Shown here: positions 34,121 to 42,874 of the stretch, piece by piece
How positions within the stretch are numbered: position 1 is the first letter of the stretch
Layout of the letters: each line of letters begins with the position of its first letter
Source of the DNA: Rhodovastum sp963714255
Lineage (GTDB): Bacteria; Pseudomonadota; Alphaproteobacteria; Acetobacterales; Acetobacteraceae
Length of the DNA stretch: 64,000 nt
Assembly: GCA_963714255.1 (NCBI GenBank)
Contig: CAVQNU010000033.1
Location: forward strand, 62,001-126,000
Direction of reading: 5' to 3'
Program-made: the position numbers and the translations under genes
Notes under the pieces: generated by a model
Told to the model about the DNA's origin: nothing
What the model saw: only the letters and a program-made list of their open reading frames with translations
The model's database searches: none

Positions 34121-35149
34121 TCATGGCCGGATCGCGACCTGCACCTGCATATTCAGCCGCTGCCGCAGCGCCGCCCGTCCGTCCTCGGCCAACGTCAGCC
34201 GCACCTCCACGGTGCGCGAATCCACCGCCGCCACCGGATCGGTGCCTGCCTGGGTGGTGCGCCGCACCTGCCAGCCCAGTTCGCGCACCGTCGCCGCGAA
34301 ACGGTGCGGCTCACCCGGCACGATCACCTCGGCGGCGGCACCCACGCGCAGCCGCGGCAGGTCGGTTTCGAACACGTCGGCCACCACGTCCAGCTGGTCG
34401 ACATCGGCCAAGTCAAGCAGCCCGTCGCTACCCACCTGATCGCCCGGACGGGCATAGATTTTCAGCACCGTGCCGGCAATCGGCGCCACCACGCGCGACA
34501 TCGCGGCATCGGCGCGGGCGTGTTCGAGTTCCGCCTCGGCGCTGGCCACCTGCGCCTCGGCGACGGCGAGGTCTTCGGGGCGGGGACGGAGCAGCGTTTC
34601 CAACTGGGCCTCGGCCTCGGCGCGCTCGGCGGCGGTGCGGGCGGCGAGGAAACGGTTTCGCTCTCCGGCAGCGGCGGTTTCGGCGCCGCTCGGCACCAGC
34701 CGGTCGGAGCGAACCGAGTTGCGGCGGGCGATTTCCTCAGCGGCGGCGAGGGCGGCGATGTGGGCGCGCTGGGCGGCGATCTCGGACGGACGCCCGGCGG
34801 CGCGCACCCGGGCGAGCGAGGCGCGCGCCTCGGCCAGCGCCGCCTCGGCCTGGGCGACGGCCGCGTCTTTCTGGGCGGCGTCGGCGAAACGCGCCAGAAT
34901 TTGGCCGGCGGCCACGCTTTGGCCTTCCTCCACCAGCAACTGGTCGACGCGGTTCACCGCGAAGCCGCCGGGCGGGGCGAGTTTGCGGATGCGGCTGGTC
35001 GGCTCGATGCGGCCGAGCGCGCCGACACCCACCGGCTCGGCCGCCACTTCGGGCGGCGGCGGTGCGGCGGGCGCGCGGCCTTGCCACCAGGCGGCGCCGG
35101 CGGCCAGCACCGCGACCACGCACGCCAGGAAAACCGCCCGGCGGATCAT
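34121..35149 (-). CDS. DevB/HlyD-type periplasmic adaptor protein
   Basis: Membrane-fusion protein of 342 residues: N-terminal anchor (VFLACVVAVLAAGAAWWQ), lipoyl half (GFAVNRVDQLLVEEGQSVAAGQ), a long Ala/Glu/Arg-rich coiled coil (about 95-215), the second lipoyl half (VVAPIAGTVLKIYARPGDQV) and a beta-barrel domain. It would link the ABC pump to an outer-membrane channel. It starts the devB-devC-devA set; ATG 35149 lacks a clear ribosome site. Confidence 0.9.
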   Translation of the reverse strand: MIRRAVFLACVVAVLAAGAAWWQGRAPAAPPPPEVAAEPVGVGALGRIEPTSRIRKLAPPGGFAVNRVDQLLVEEGQSVAAGQILARFADAAQKDAAVAQAEAALAEARASLARVRAAGRPSEIAAQRAHIAALAAAEEIARRNSVRSDRLVPSGAETAAAGERNRFLAARTAAERAEAEAQLETLLRPRPEDLAVAEAQVASAEAELEHARADAAMSRVVAPIAGTVLKIYARPGDQVGSDGLLDLADVDQLDVVADVFETDLPRLRVGAAAEVIVPGEPHRFAATVRELGWQVRRTTQAGTDPVAAVDSRTVEVRLTLAEDGRAALRQRLNMQVQVAIRP

Positions 35150-35260
35150 GCCGGTGCGGCGACGGGAACGGAGAACCCGTGCGGGGGGCGACTTATTTTG
35201 CGGATCTCGAAAACGACAGGGGGGATGTGGCGGGAGCGCACCGACGCGTCAAGCGGGAGG

Positions 35261-35456
35261 AAGGAAGGCCAGGGCTCTGCCCTGGACCCGCCAGGGGTCG
35301 GTGGACCCCTGGACCCCGCTACTTAGTCAGTTTCTCTACGAGGGGGGTGAGGCGGTGAACCGGCTCACCCCCCTCGTAGAGCAACTGACTAAAAGTAATG
35401 GGTTCCAAGGGGCCACTGCCCCTTGGCGGGTCCAGGGCAGAGCCCTGGCCTTGCTT
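35261..35456. repeat. Long-form palindromic element C, between devB and rpsB
   Basis: Forward unit, a 29-bp stem 35323-35351 / 35364-35392 with one mismatch and core GAGGGGGGTGAG, then an inverted unit. It lies in the divergent upstream region of devB and rpsB. The outer flanks mirror imperfectly (GCGGGAGGAAGGAAGGCC against GCGGGAAGAAAGCAAGGC and C). The rest of 35150-35617 holds only leader sequence. Confidence 0.92.
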
Positions 35457-35530
35457 TCTTCCCGCGCCTGCGCCATATGCCCGCCCGCTGGCGGCATCGC
35501 CGCCGGTAATTCACACGCAGGGCGCCTTCC

Positions 35531-35548
35531 GGCCTGATACATCAGGCC
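35531..35548 (+). promoter_or_regulatory. Hairpin in the rpsB leader
   Basis: GGCCTGATACATCAGGCC forms a 7-bp stem with a TACA loop, followed by GC-rich inverted sequence (GCCGCTTCGGC, 35559-35569) before the rpsB ribosome site. It could serve S2 autoregulation of rpsB-tsf, as known in other bacteria through unrelated leaders. Inference. Confidence 0.35.
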
Positions 35549-35617
35549 CGGATCCGGTGCCGCTTCGGCATGCCGGCCCTGCGGAGGCTCAACCGGACGG
35601 AAGGAAAGGTCACGCCG

Positions 35618-36409
35618 ATGGCGATGCCCGAGTTTACCCTGCGCCAACTGCTCGAAGCCGGTGTCCATTTCGGCCACCATACCCGCCGCTGGAACCCGCG
35701 CATGTCGCCGTTCCTGTTCGGCGTGCGCAACCAGGTCCATATTATCGACCTGCAGCAGACCGTGCCGATGCTCGACCGCGCGCTGCGCGCGGTGCGCGAC
35801 GTGGTCGCCGCCGGCGGGCGCGTGCTGTTCGTCGGCACCAAGCGCGCCGCCGCCGAATATGTCGCCGACAGCGCCAAGCGCTGCGGCCAGTATTACGTCA
35901 ACCACCGCTGGCTCGGCGGCATGCTGACCAACTGGAAAACCATCACCGGCAGCATCAAGCGGCTGCGCCAGATCGACGACATGCTGTCCGGCGGTACCCA
36001 GGGCCTGACCAAGAAAGAGGTGCTGGACATCACCCGCGACCGCGAGAAGCTGGAGCGCGCGCTCGGCGGCATCAAGGACATGGGCGGCCTGCCGGACATC
36101 CTGTTCATCATCGACACGAACAAGGAGAAGCTGGCGGTCGAGGAAGCCAACAAGCTCGGCATTCCGGTGGTTGCCGTGCTCGACAGCAATTCCGACCCGC
36201 AGGGCGTGACCTACCCGATCCCCGGCAACGACGACGCCATCCGCGCGATTACCCTGTATTGCGACCTGATCGCCGGCGCGGTGCTGGACGGTATTTCGGC
36301 CGAGATGATCGCCTCCGGCCGCGACATCGGCGGCGCCGAGGAACTGCCGATCGAGGCCCTGCCGCCGGCCGCCTTGCACGATGCCGAGCCGGCACAGCCC
36401 GCGGCCTGA
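35618..36409 (+). CDS. rpsB: 30S ribosomal protein S2
   Basis: Protein of 263 residues. FTLRQLLEAGVHFGHHTRRW, NPRMSPFLFGVRN, VLFVGTKRAAAEYV, YVNHRWLGGMLTNW and GIPVVAVLDSNSDP are all S2 landmarks. ATG 35618 follows AAGGAAAGG. First gene of the widely conserved rpsB-tsf-pyrH-frr run; a short Ala/Pro-rich tail ends the protein. Confidence 0.97.
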   Translation: MAMPEFTLRQLLEAGVHFGHHTRRWNPRMSPFLFGVRNQVHIIDLQQTVPMLDRALRAVRDVVAAGGRVLFVGTKRAAAEYVADSAKRCGQYYVNHRWLGGMLTNWKTITGSIKRLRQIDDMLSGGTQGLTKKEVLDITRDREKLERALGGIKDMGGLPDILFIIDTNKEKLAVEEANKLGIPVVAVLDSNSDPQGVTYPIPGNDDAIRAITLYCDLIAGAVLDGISAEMIASGRDIGGAEELPIEALPPAALHDAEPAQPAA

Positions 36410-36447
36410 CCCGGACAGCGACTTGAGCACGAAGAGGAGATAACGAC

Positions 36448-37377
36448 ATGGCCGAGATCACGGCCGCGCTGGTGAAGGATCTGCGCGAGCGGACCGGCGC
36501 AGGCATGATGGACTGCAAGAAGGCGCTGACCGAAGCCGCCGGCGACACCGAGGCGGCGATCGACTGGCTGCGCAAGAAGGGCCTGTCGGCTGCCGCCAAG
36601 AAATCGGGCCGGGTGGCCGCCGAGGGCCTGGTCGGCGTCGCCTCGGCGCCGAACACCGCCGCCATGGTGGAAGTCAACGCCGAGACCGATTTCGTCGCCC
36701 GCAACGAGACCTTCCAGGGCTTCGTTGCCGAGGTGGCGAAGATCGCGCTGGCGGCGGGCGAGGATATCGAGGCGATCAAGGCCGCACCCTTCCCGGGCAC
36801 CGGCCGGACGGTCGCCGAGGAACTGACGCATCTGGTCGCCACCATCGGCGAGAACATGAACATCCGCCGCGCCCGGGTGCTGCGGGTGCCGCAGGGGGTG
36901 GTCGCCACCTATGTGCATGCCGCGGTGAAGCCGGGCCTGGGCAAGATCGGCGTGCTGGCGGCGGTGGAAGGCAGCTCCGAACTGGCGGCGCTGGAAACCC
37001 TCGGCCGGCAGATCGGCATGCATGTGGCGGCCGCGCGGCCGGAGGCGCTGGATACCGATGCGGTCGATCCCGCCGCGCTGGAGCGCGAGCGGGCGGTGCT
37101 GTCCGAGCAGGCGCGCGCCTCCGGCAAGCCCGAGGCCATCATCGAAAAGATGGTCGAGGGCCGGATTCGCAAATACTATGAAGAAGTGGTGCTGCTGGAG
37201 CAGGTCTGGGTGCATGACGGCGAGAGCCGGGTGCGCGCGGTGGTCAAGAAGGCCGGCGCTACGCTGACCGGATTTGCCCGGTTTCAGCTCGGCGAAGGCA
37301 TCGACCGCCAGACCGGCGACTTTGCCGCCGAAGTGGCCGCCGCCGCCGGGATCGCTCCCAAGTCGCCGGAAAGCTGA
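36448..37377 (+). CDS. tsf: Translation elongation factor Ts
   Basis: Nucleotide-exchange factor of EF-Tu, 309 residues. The N-terminal UBA-like module (ALVKDLRERTGAGMMDCKKAL) and the conserved VEVNAETDFVARNETF are present, followed by the coiled-coil and core domains. GAGGAGATAACGAC precedes ATG 36448. Co-transcribed with rpsB (38-base gap). Confidence 0.97.
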   Translation: MAEITAALVKDLRERTGAGMMDCKKALTEAAGDTEAAIDWLRKKGLSAAAKKSGRVAAEGLVGVASAPNTAAMVEVNAETDFVARNETFQGFVAEVAKIALAAGEDIEAIKAAPFPGTGRTVAEELTHLVATIGENMNIRRARVLRVPQGVVATYVHAAVKPGLGKIGVLAAVEGSSELAALETLGRQIGMHVAAARPEALDTDAVDPAALERERAVLSEQARASGKPEAIIEKMVEGRIRKYYEEVVLLEQVWVHDGESRVRAVVKKAGATLTGFARFQLGEGIDRQTGDFAAEVAAAAGIAPKSPES

Positions 37378-37395
37378 CCAACCATCCAACCGTAA

Positions 37396-37430
37396 GCCCG
37401 GTACGCGCGCGTGCTCTGCGCGTGCCGGGC
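37396..37430 (+). terminator. Hairpin between tsf and pyrH (attenuator-like)
   Basis: GCCCGGTACGCGC (37396-37408) pairs with GCGCGTGCCGGGC (37418-37430), 13 bp with one G-U pair and a nine-base loop. No T-run follows, so it may attenuate or stabilise the mRNA rather than terminate it. Confidence 0.45.
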
Positions 37431-37510
37431 GTAACCCTTGCTTGTCGCGCGCCAAGCGCCCTTGTAGCGTGCCGCCGCGCCAGGCCCGTGCACGCAACGA
37501 TAACGGAACA

Positions 37511-38236
37511 ATGAGCCCGACCCCCACCTATAAGCGCGTCCTCCTGAAGGTGTCCGGCGAGGCCCTGATGGGGCGGCGCGACTACGGGCTCGACACCGAG
37601 ACGGTGATCCGCATCGCCAGCGATGTCGCCGCCGTGGTGGCCATGGGCGTGCAGGTTTGCCTGGTGATCGGCGGCGGCAATATCTTTCGCGGCGTCTCCG
37701 CCGCGGCGCATGGCATGGACCGCGCCCAGGCCGACTATATGGGCATGATCGCCACCGTGATGAATGCGCTGGCCTTGCAGAACGCGCTGGAAAAGCGCGG
37801 CGTGCCGACCCGGGTGCAGTCCGCCATTCCGATGGCCAGCGTCTGCGAGCCCTATATCCGCCGCCGCGCCGAGCGGCACATGGAAAAAGGGCGGGTGGTG
37901 ATCTTCGCCGCCGGCACCGGCAACCCGTTTTTCACCACCGACACCGCCGCCGCCCTGCGCGCCGCCGAAATGGGCTGCGACGCCCTGCTCAAGGGCACCC
38001 AGGTCGATGGCGTCTACACCGCCGACCCGCGCAAATACCCCGACGCGGACCGCTTCGAACAACTGACCTATCTCGACGTGCTGTCGCGCGACCTGGCGGT
38101 GATGGACGCATCCGCCATCAGCCTGGCGCGCGAGAACCGCCTGCCCATTATCGTCTTCAACATCCACGCGCCCGGCGCCTTCGCGCAGGTCATGCGCGGC
38201 GAGGGGCGGTTCACCACCATTCTCGAGCCGACCTGA
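37511..38236 (+). CDS. pyrH: UMP kinase
   Basis: Amino-acid-kinase-fold enzyme of 241 residues making UDP from UMP. YKRVLLKVSGEALMG, VCLVIGGGNIFRG, DYMGMIATVMNALALQ, VIFAAGTGNPFFTTDTAAAL and GTQVDGVYTADPRK are diagnostic. ATG 37511 begins the conserved start; no strong ribosome site, only GGAAC just before. Confidence 0.96.
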   Translation: MSPTPTYKRVLLKVSGEALMGRRDYGLDTETVIRIASDVAAVVAMGVQVCLVIGGGNIFRGVSAAAHGMDRAQADYMGMIATVMNALALQNALEKRGVPTRVQSAIPMASVCEPYIRRRAERHMEKGRVVIFAAGTGNPFFTTDTAAALRAAEMGCDALLKGTQVDGVYTADPRKYPDADRFEQLTYLDVLSRDLAVMDASAISLARENRLPIIVFNIHAPGAFAQVMRGEGRFTTILEPT

Positions 38237-38293
38237 CCGCCGCGCATGACCTGCGCCATGAGACCGGGCGGCTGAACCACGGAGGAGGTTGCG

Positions 38294-38860
38294 GTGGCGA
38301 CCGATCTGAACGGCCTGAAGCAAGACCTCACGCGCCGCATGGACGGCGCGCTGGAGACATTGAAGCGCGAATTCGCCGGCCTGCGCACCGGCCGGGCCAG
38401 CCCCGGCCTGCTGGAGCCGGTGCGCGTCAGCGCCTATGGCAGCGAGGTGCCGCTGCCGCAGGTCGGCACCATCGCGGTGCCCGAGTCGCGCATGATCACC
38501 GTGCAGGTCTGGGACCGCAGCCTGGTCAATTCCGTGGTGGTCGCCATCCGCGACTGCGGCCTCGGCCTCAACCCGGCCGCCGACGGGCAACTCGTGCGGG
38601 TGCCAATTCCGCAGTTGACCGGCGAACGCCGCATCGAGCTGGCGAAGGCCGCCCACCGCTATGCCGAGGGCGCCAAAGTGGCGGTGCGCGGCGTCCGCCG
38701 CGACGGCATGGAACAGACCAAGGCGCTCGAAAAGAAGGGCACCATCAGCCAGGACGAGGAAAAGCACTGGGTGGACGAGGTGCAGAAGCTGACCGATGCC
38801 TACATCAAGCAAATCGACGAGGCTCTCGTGGAGAAAGACAAGGAAATCAAACAGGTCTGA
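38294..38860 (+). CDS. frr: Ribosome recycling factor
   Basis: Protein of 188 residues splitting post-termination ribosomes. FAGLRTGRASPGLLEPVRV, GSEVPLPQVGTIAVPESR, GLGLNPAADGQLVRVPIPQL and the helical C-terminus with EVQKLTDAYIKQIDE are family marks. GTG 38294 follows GGAGGAGG. Part of the rpsB-to-rseP run. Confidence 0.96.
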   Translation: MATDLNGLKQDLTRRMDGALETLKREFAGLRTGRASPGLLEPVRVSAYGSEVPLPQVGTIAVPESRMITVQVWDRSLVNSVVVAIRDCGLGLNPAADGQLVRVPIPQLTGERRIELAKAAHRYAEGAKVAVRGVRRDGMEQTKALEKKGTISQDEEKHWVDEVQKLTDAYIKQIDEALVEKDKEIKQV

Positions 38861-38878
38861 GGGATTGGGTGCAATCAG

Positions 38879-39658
38879 GTGGAAGGTGTGACGAACGCCG
38901 CGCTGACGGCCGAGGCGGCGGGGCTGTCGGCCGACGCGGCCGCGCTCACGGCTGACCTGCCGCCGCGCCACATCGCCATCATCATGGACGGCAACGGCCG
39001 CTGGGCCGCCTCACGCGGGCTGCCGCGCGTGGCCGGCCACCGCGCCGGGGCGCAGGCGGTCCGCCGCATCGTCGAATCCGCCATCAGGCACGGCGTCGGC
39101 TGGATCACCCTGTATGCGTTCAGCAGCGAGAACTGGCGCCGCCCGGCCGGCGAGATCCTCGATCTCACCGGCCTGCTGCGCCACTATTTGCGCAGCGAAG
39201 TGGCGGAACTGAAGCGCGAGGGCGTGCGGCTGCGCTTCATCGGCGACCGCGACCGCTTCGATGCCAACATCGTCGCCGACCTCGCCCATGCCGAGGGTGA
39301 GACCGAAGGCAATTCCCGCCTGAACCTGACGCTGGCCCTGTCGTACGGCGCGCGGGCGGAAATCGTCACGGCGGTGCGCGCCGCCGCCCGCGCGGCCCTT
39401 CAGGGCGGGCTGGACCCCGAGGCGATCGACGAGGCGAGCTTCGCCAGCCTGCTCTCCAGCTCGCCCATGCCCGACCCCGACCTGATCATCCGCACCAGCG
39501 GCGAGCAGCGCCTGTCGAATTTCCTGCTGTGGCAGTCGGCCTATGCCGAACTGCTGTTTCTCGACGTGCTGTGGCCCGATTTCGGCCCGCCGCATTTCGC
39601 CGAAGCCATTGCCGAATATGCCCGCCGCGAGCGCCGGTTCGGTGCACGGCCAGCCTGA
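38879..39658 (+). CDS. uppS: Undecaprenyl diphosphate synthase
   Basis: Cis-prenyltransferase of 259 residues making the C55 carrier for cell-wall synthesis. HIAIIMDGNGRWAASRGLPR has the catalytic Asp, YAFSSENWRRP and LTLALSYGARAEI follow, and PDLIIRTSGEQRLSNFLLWQ is the substrate-binding block. The start is GTG 38879 or GTG 38888; neither has a clear site. Overlaps cdsA by 17 bases. Confidence 0.94.
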   Translation: MEGVTNAALTAEAAGLSADAAALTADLPPRHIAIIMDGNGRWAASRGLPRVAGHRAGAQAVRRIVESAIRHGVGWITLYAFSSENWRRPAGEILDLTGLLRHYLRSEVAELKREGVRLRFIGDRDRFDANIVADLAHAEGETEGNSRLNLTLALSYGARAEIVTAVRAAARAALQGGLDPEAIDEASFASLLSSSPMPDPDLIIRTSGEQRLSNFLLWQSAYAELLFLDVLWPDFGPPHFAEAIAEYARRERRFGARPA

Positions 39659-40484
39659 TCCCCCTCGCCCGCCGCCGCCTGCCGCCCCGCGCATTCGCTG
39701 GGACGACCTGCGCAAGCGTGCCATTTCGGCCGCCCTGCTGGCACCGATGGCGGTGGCCTGCCTGTGGTTCGGCGGCTGGTGGTGGACCGCGCTGCTGGCG
39801 GCAGCCTCGGTCGGACTGGCGATGGAGTGGGTGCATCTGTGCGGCGCCCGGCTGGCCAGCCCGGTAGGTGCCGCCATTCCGCTGATGGTGCTCCTGGCCG
39901 GCGCGCTGGCGTGCCTCGACCACGATCTGATGGGCCTGGGCGTGCTCGGAGCTGGCTTCCTGCTGACCTGGCTCCTGAGCGGGCGGGCCAGCCTGGCCGC
40001 CGGCATGCCCTATCTGGGCGGCGCCATCGTGGCGCTTGCCTGGCTGCGGGACGACGGCGCCATCGGCCGGGACAACGTGCTGTTCCTGCTGCTGGTGGTC
40101 TGGGCCAGCGATATCGGCGCCTATACGGCCGGCCGCCTGCTGGGAGGACCGAAGCTGGCCCCCCGCATCTCGCCGTCCAAGACATGGTCCGGAGCGGCCG
40201 GCGGCCTGGCCGGCGCGATGGTGGTCGGCGCCGCCGCGGCGCTGGCCCTGCACGGGGGGAATGTCGCGCACATCCTGCCCGTGGCAGCCGGTATCGGCAT
40301 TGCGGCGCAGATCGGTGACCTCCTGGAGAGCGCAGTGAAACGGCATTACGGCGTGAAGGATTCGGGCCGGCTCATTCCCGGCCATGGCGGCCTGCTCGAC
40401 CGGCTCGACGGCCTGCTCACCGCCGCCCTGGCGGCGGCATTGCTGGCGGCGACGCTGGGGCGCGGGGTGGAGGTATGGCGATGA
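39642..40484 (+). CDS. cdsA: Phosphatidate cytidylyltransferase
   Basis: Membrane enzyme of 280 residues making CDP-diacylglycerol. The signature is intact: WASDIGAYTAGRLLGGPKLA, ISPSKTWSGAAGG and AAQIGDLLESAVKRHYGVKD, then SGRLIPGHGGLLDRLDG. About seven helices. GTG 39642 is the only start before the basic IRWDDLRKRAISA segment and overlaps uppS. Ends overlapping dxr by ten bases. Confidence 0.94.
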   Translation: MHGQPDPPRPPPPAAPRIRWDDLRKRAISAALLAPMAVACLWFGGWWWTALLAAASVGLAMEWVHLCGARLASPVGAAIPLMVLLAGALACLDHDLMGLGVLGAGFLLTWLLSGRASLAAGMPYLGGAIVALAWLRDDGAIGRDNVLFLLLVVWASDIGAYTAGRLLGGPKLAPRISPSKTWSGAAGGLAGAMVVGAAAALALHGGNVAHILPVAAGIGIAAQIGDLLESAVKRHYGVKDSGRLIPGHGGLLDRLDGLLTAALAAALLAATLGRGVEVWR

Positions 40485-41644
40485 AAACCGTCACGGTCCT
40501 GGGCAGCACCGGCAGCATCGGCACCCAGACGATCGAACTGCTCGCCGGCGATCCCGGCGCCTATTCCGTCGTTGCCCTGGTGGGCGGGCGCAACGTCGCC
40601 CTGCTGGCCGAGCAGGCCCGCGCACTGCGCGCCCGCCGCGCCGTCATCGCCGACCCGGCCGGCCACGCCGCCCTGGCCGCGGCCCTGGCGGGCAGCGGCG
40701 TCGAAGTGGCGAGCGGCGCCGAGGCCGTGGTCGAAGCCGCGGCGCTGGATGCCGAGTGGACCATGGCCGCCATCACCGGTGCCGCCGGCCTGGCCTCGAC
40801 GCTCGCCGCCATCCGCCGCGGCCGTTCGGTGGCGCTGGCCAACAAGGAGGCGCTGGTCTGCGCCGGCGAGGTGATGCTGCGCGCCGTGCGCGCGCACGGC
40901 GCCACGCTGCTGCCGGTGGATTCCGAGCACAACGCGATTTTCCAGTCGATGGCCGACGGCAACCACGGCGCCGTTGACAAGATCGTGCTCACCGCCTCCG
41001 GCGGACCGTTCCGCACCGCCTCGCTGGAGGAAATGCGCCTGGCCGGACCGGAAGCCGCGCTGAAGCATCCGGTGTGGTCGATGGGCGCCAAGATCTCCAT
41101 CGACAGCGCCACGATGATGAACAAGGGCCTCGAGCTGATCGAGGCGGCGCGGCTGTTCGCCCTGCCCTCGGCGCGGATCGGCGTGCTGATCCACCCGCAA
41201 TCGGTGGTGCACGGCCTGGCCTATTACAGCGATGGCAGCGTGCTGGCCCAGCTTGGCAGCCCCGATATGCGGGTGCCGATCGCGCACACCCTGGCTTGGC
41301 CCGGCCGCATCGCCACGCCCGCGCGCCGGCTCGACCTCGCCGCGGTGGCGCGACTGGAGTTCTTCGAACCCGATCTCGAGCGGTTTCCCGCCCTTGTTCT
41401 CGCGCGGGACGCCTTGCAGGCGGGTGGCGGCGCCCCCACCATTCTGAGCGCTGCCAACGAAGTTGCGGTGGAAGCCTTCCTGGCCCGTCGCATCGGCTTT
41501 CTCGATATCGCCGGCACGGTTGCGCGCGTGCTCGACGAGATGGGCGCCCTGCCGGCGGACACGCTGGATGAGGTGGTCGATCTCGATTGCCGCGCGCGGC
41601 GGGCGGCCGGCGGAATTTGCGCAACATTGGCGGCTGCCGCCTGA
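40475..41644 (+). CDS. dxr: 1-deoxy-D-xylulose 5-phosphate reductoisomerase
   Basis: NADPH enzyme of 389 residues, the committed step of the non-mevalonate isoprenoid pathway; its products feed uppS and hopanoid synthesis. VTVLGSTGSIGTQTIELL is the NADPH loop; ALANKEALVCAG, LLPVDSEHNAIFQSM, LTASGGPF and MGAKISIDSATMMNKGLELI contain catalytic and metal residues. ATG 40475 or 40481 are both possible. Confidence 0.96.
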   Translation: MAMKTVTVLGSTGSIGTQTIELLAGDPGAYSVVALVGGRNVALLAEQARALRARRAVIADPAGHAALAAALAGSGVEVASGAEAVVEAAALDAEWTMAAITGAAGLASTLAAIRRGRSVALANKEALVCAGEVMLRAVRAHGATLLPVDSEHNAIFQSMADGNHGAVDKIVLTASGGPFRTASLEEMRLAGPEAALKHPVWSMGAKISIDSATMMNKGLELIEAARLFALPSARIGVLIHPQSVVHGLAYYSDGSVLAQLGSPDMRVPIAHTLAWPGRIATPARRLDLAAVARLEFFEPDLERFPALVLARDALQAGGGAPTILSAANEVAVEAFLARRIGFLDIAGTVARVLDEMGALPADTLDEVVDLDCRARRAAGGICATLAAAA

Positions 41645-41652
41645 GGGGGACC

Positions 41653-42767
41653 ATGCTCGACTTCCTGCCCGAGTTCCTGCGCACGCCGGTGGCGTTTGTC
41701 ATCGTGCTGGGCGTGCTGGTGTTCATCCACGAGCTCGGCCATTACGTGGCGGCGCGCTGGGTTGGCGTGCACGTGGAGACGTTCTCCATCGGCTTCGGCC
41801 GCGCGCTGGTGTCCTGGACCGACCGGGTCGGCACGGTGTGGAAGATCGCCTGGATCCCGCTCGGCGGCTACGTGAAGATGCACGGCCAGGAGCGGCCGGA
41901 AGACGTGACCGACGACGTGCGGGCAAGCTGGCAGCCCGGGCGGACGTTCCATGAAAAATCGGTCGGCGCCCGCGCCATCGCGGTCGCCGCCGGGCCGGTC
42001 GCCAATTTCCTGCTCGCGATTGTGCTGTTCGCGGCCCTGTTCGCGACGGTTGGGCGCGGCGTGCCGCTGCCGGTGGTGGGCGACGTGGTCGCCGATTTCG
42101 GCGGCTTCCCGCGCGGGTCTGCAGAAAGGCGACCGGATCGAGGCGATCGAAGGAAGGCCGATCCGGCGGTTTGAGGAAATCCAGCGTGCGGTGGCCGCCA
42201 GCCCCGGCCAGGACGTGCATCTGACGGTCGCCAGCGGCGGCGTCAGCCGCGACATCACGGTGATCCCGGATACGCGCGAAGGCGGGCGGCAAGAAGGTCG
42301 GCGTGCTGGGCATCCGCGGTGGCGCGGTCGAATACGTGCGGCTCTCCCCCTGGGCGGCGCTGCCGGCGGGCGTGGCGCAGACCTGGGACGTCAGCGTCCA
42401 GACCCTCGCCGGGGTATGGGGCATGATCACCAGCAACCGCGGCACCGACGACCTCGGCGGGCCGCTGCGCATCGCCCAGCTGTCCGGCCAGGTGGCCCAG
42501 CTTGGGGCGGCCAGCCTGGTGTCGTTCATCGCCCTGCTGTCGGTGAACCTGGGACTGATCAACCTGTTCCCCATCCCGGTGCTCGACGGCGGGCATCTGC
42601 TGTTCTACCTGGCCGAGGCGGTGCGCGGGCGGCCGCTGCCGCAACGGGCGCAGGACTACGGGTTCCGCGCCGGACTGGCGCTGATCCTGGGGCTGTTTGT
42701 GTTCGCGACCTGGAATGATCTGGGGCATATCGGGATCATTCATTGGGTGGCGGGGTTGATCGGATAA
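41653..42767 (+). pseudogene. rseP: Site-2 protease RseP, interrupted by two +1 frameshifts
   Basis: Zinc membrane protease of regulated intramembrane proteolysis. The first part has VLVFIHELGHYVAARWVGV (HExxH) and GGYVKMHGQE; the PDZ part (AGLQKGDRIEAIEGRPI) is in the next frame, and the end (VSFIALLSVNLGLINLFPIP, LDGGH) in the third. Removing one C from CCC at 42108-42110 and one G from GGG at 42284-42286 restores a continuous protein of about 370 residues with natural sequence at both joins. As the rest is well conserved, sequencing error is more likely than decay. ATG 41653 follows GAGGGGGA. Confidence 0.88.
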
Positions 42768-42874
42768 GGAAGGAAGGCCAGGGCTCTGCCCTGGACCCCG
42801 CTACTTAAGGAATGGGTTCCAAGGGCCTCTCGGCCCTTGGTGGGGTCCAGGGGCAAAGCCCCTGGCCTTTTTTC
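42768..42874. terminator. Palindromic element acting as bidirectional terminator between rseP and dnaE
   Basis: A shortened left unit and an inverted right unit. On the plus strand it ends with CCAGGGGCAAAGCCCCTGG followed by CCTTTTTTCTT, a textbook intrinsic terminator for rseP; the complementary strand begins at the dnaE stop. The two stop codons lie at its edges. Confidence 0.8.

Noticed and set aside
31832..35456. CRISPR array or phage attachment repeats
   Set aside because: The repeats are dispersed by kilobases, inverted, and differ internally; there are no regular spacers and no cas or integrase genes.
42303..42767. Separate gene for the C-terminal half of rseP
   Set aside because: It lacks a start signal and begins in the middle of the PDZ-to-membrane region; it is the frameshifted end of rseP.
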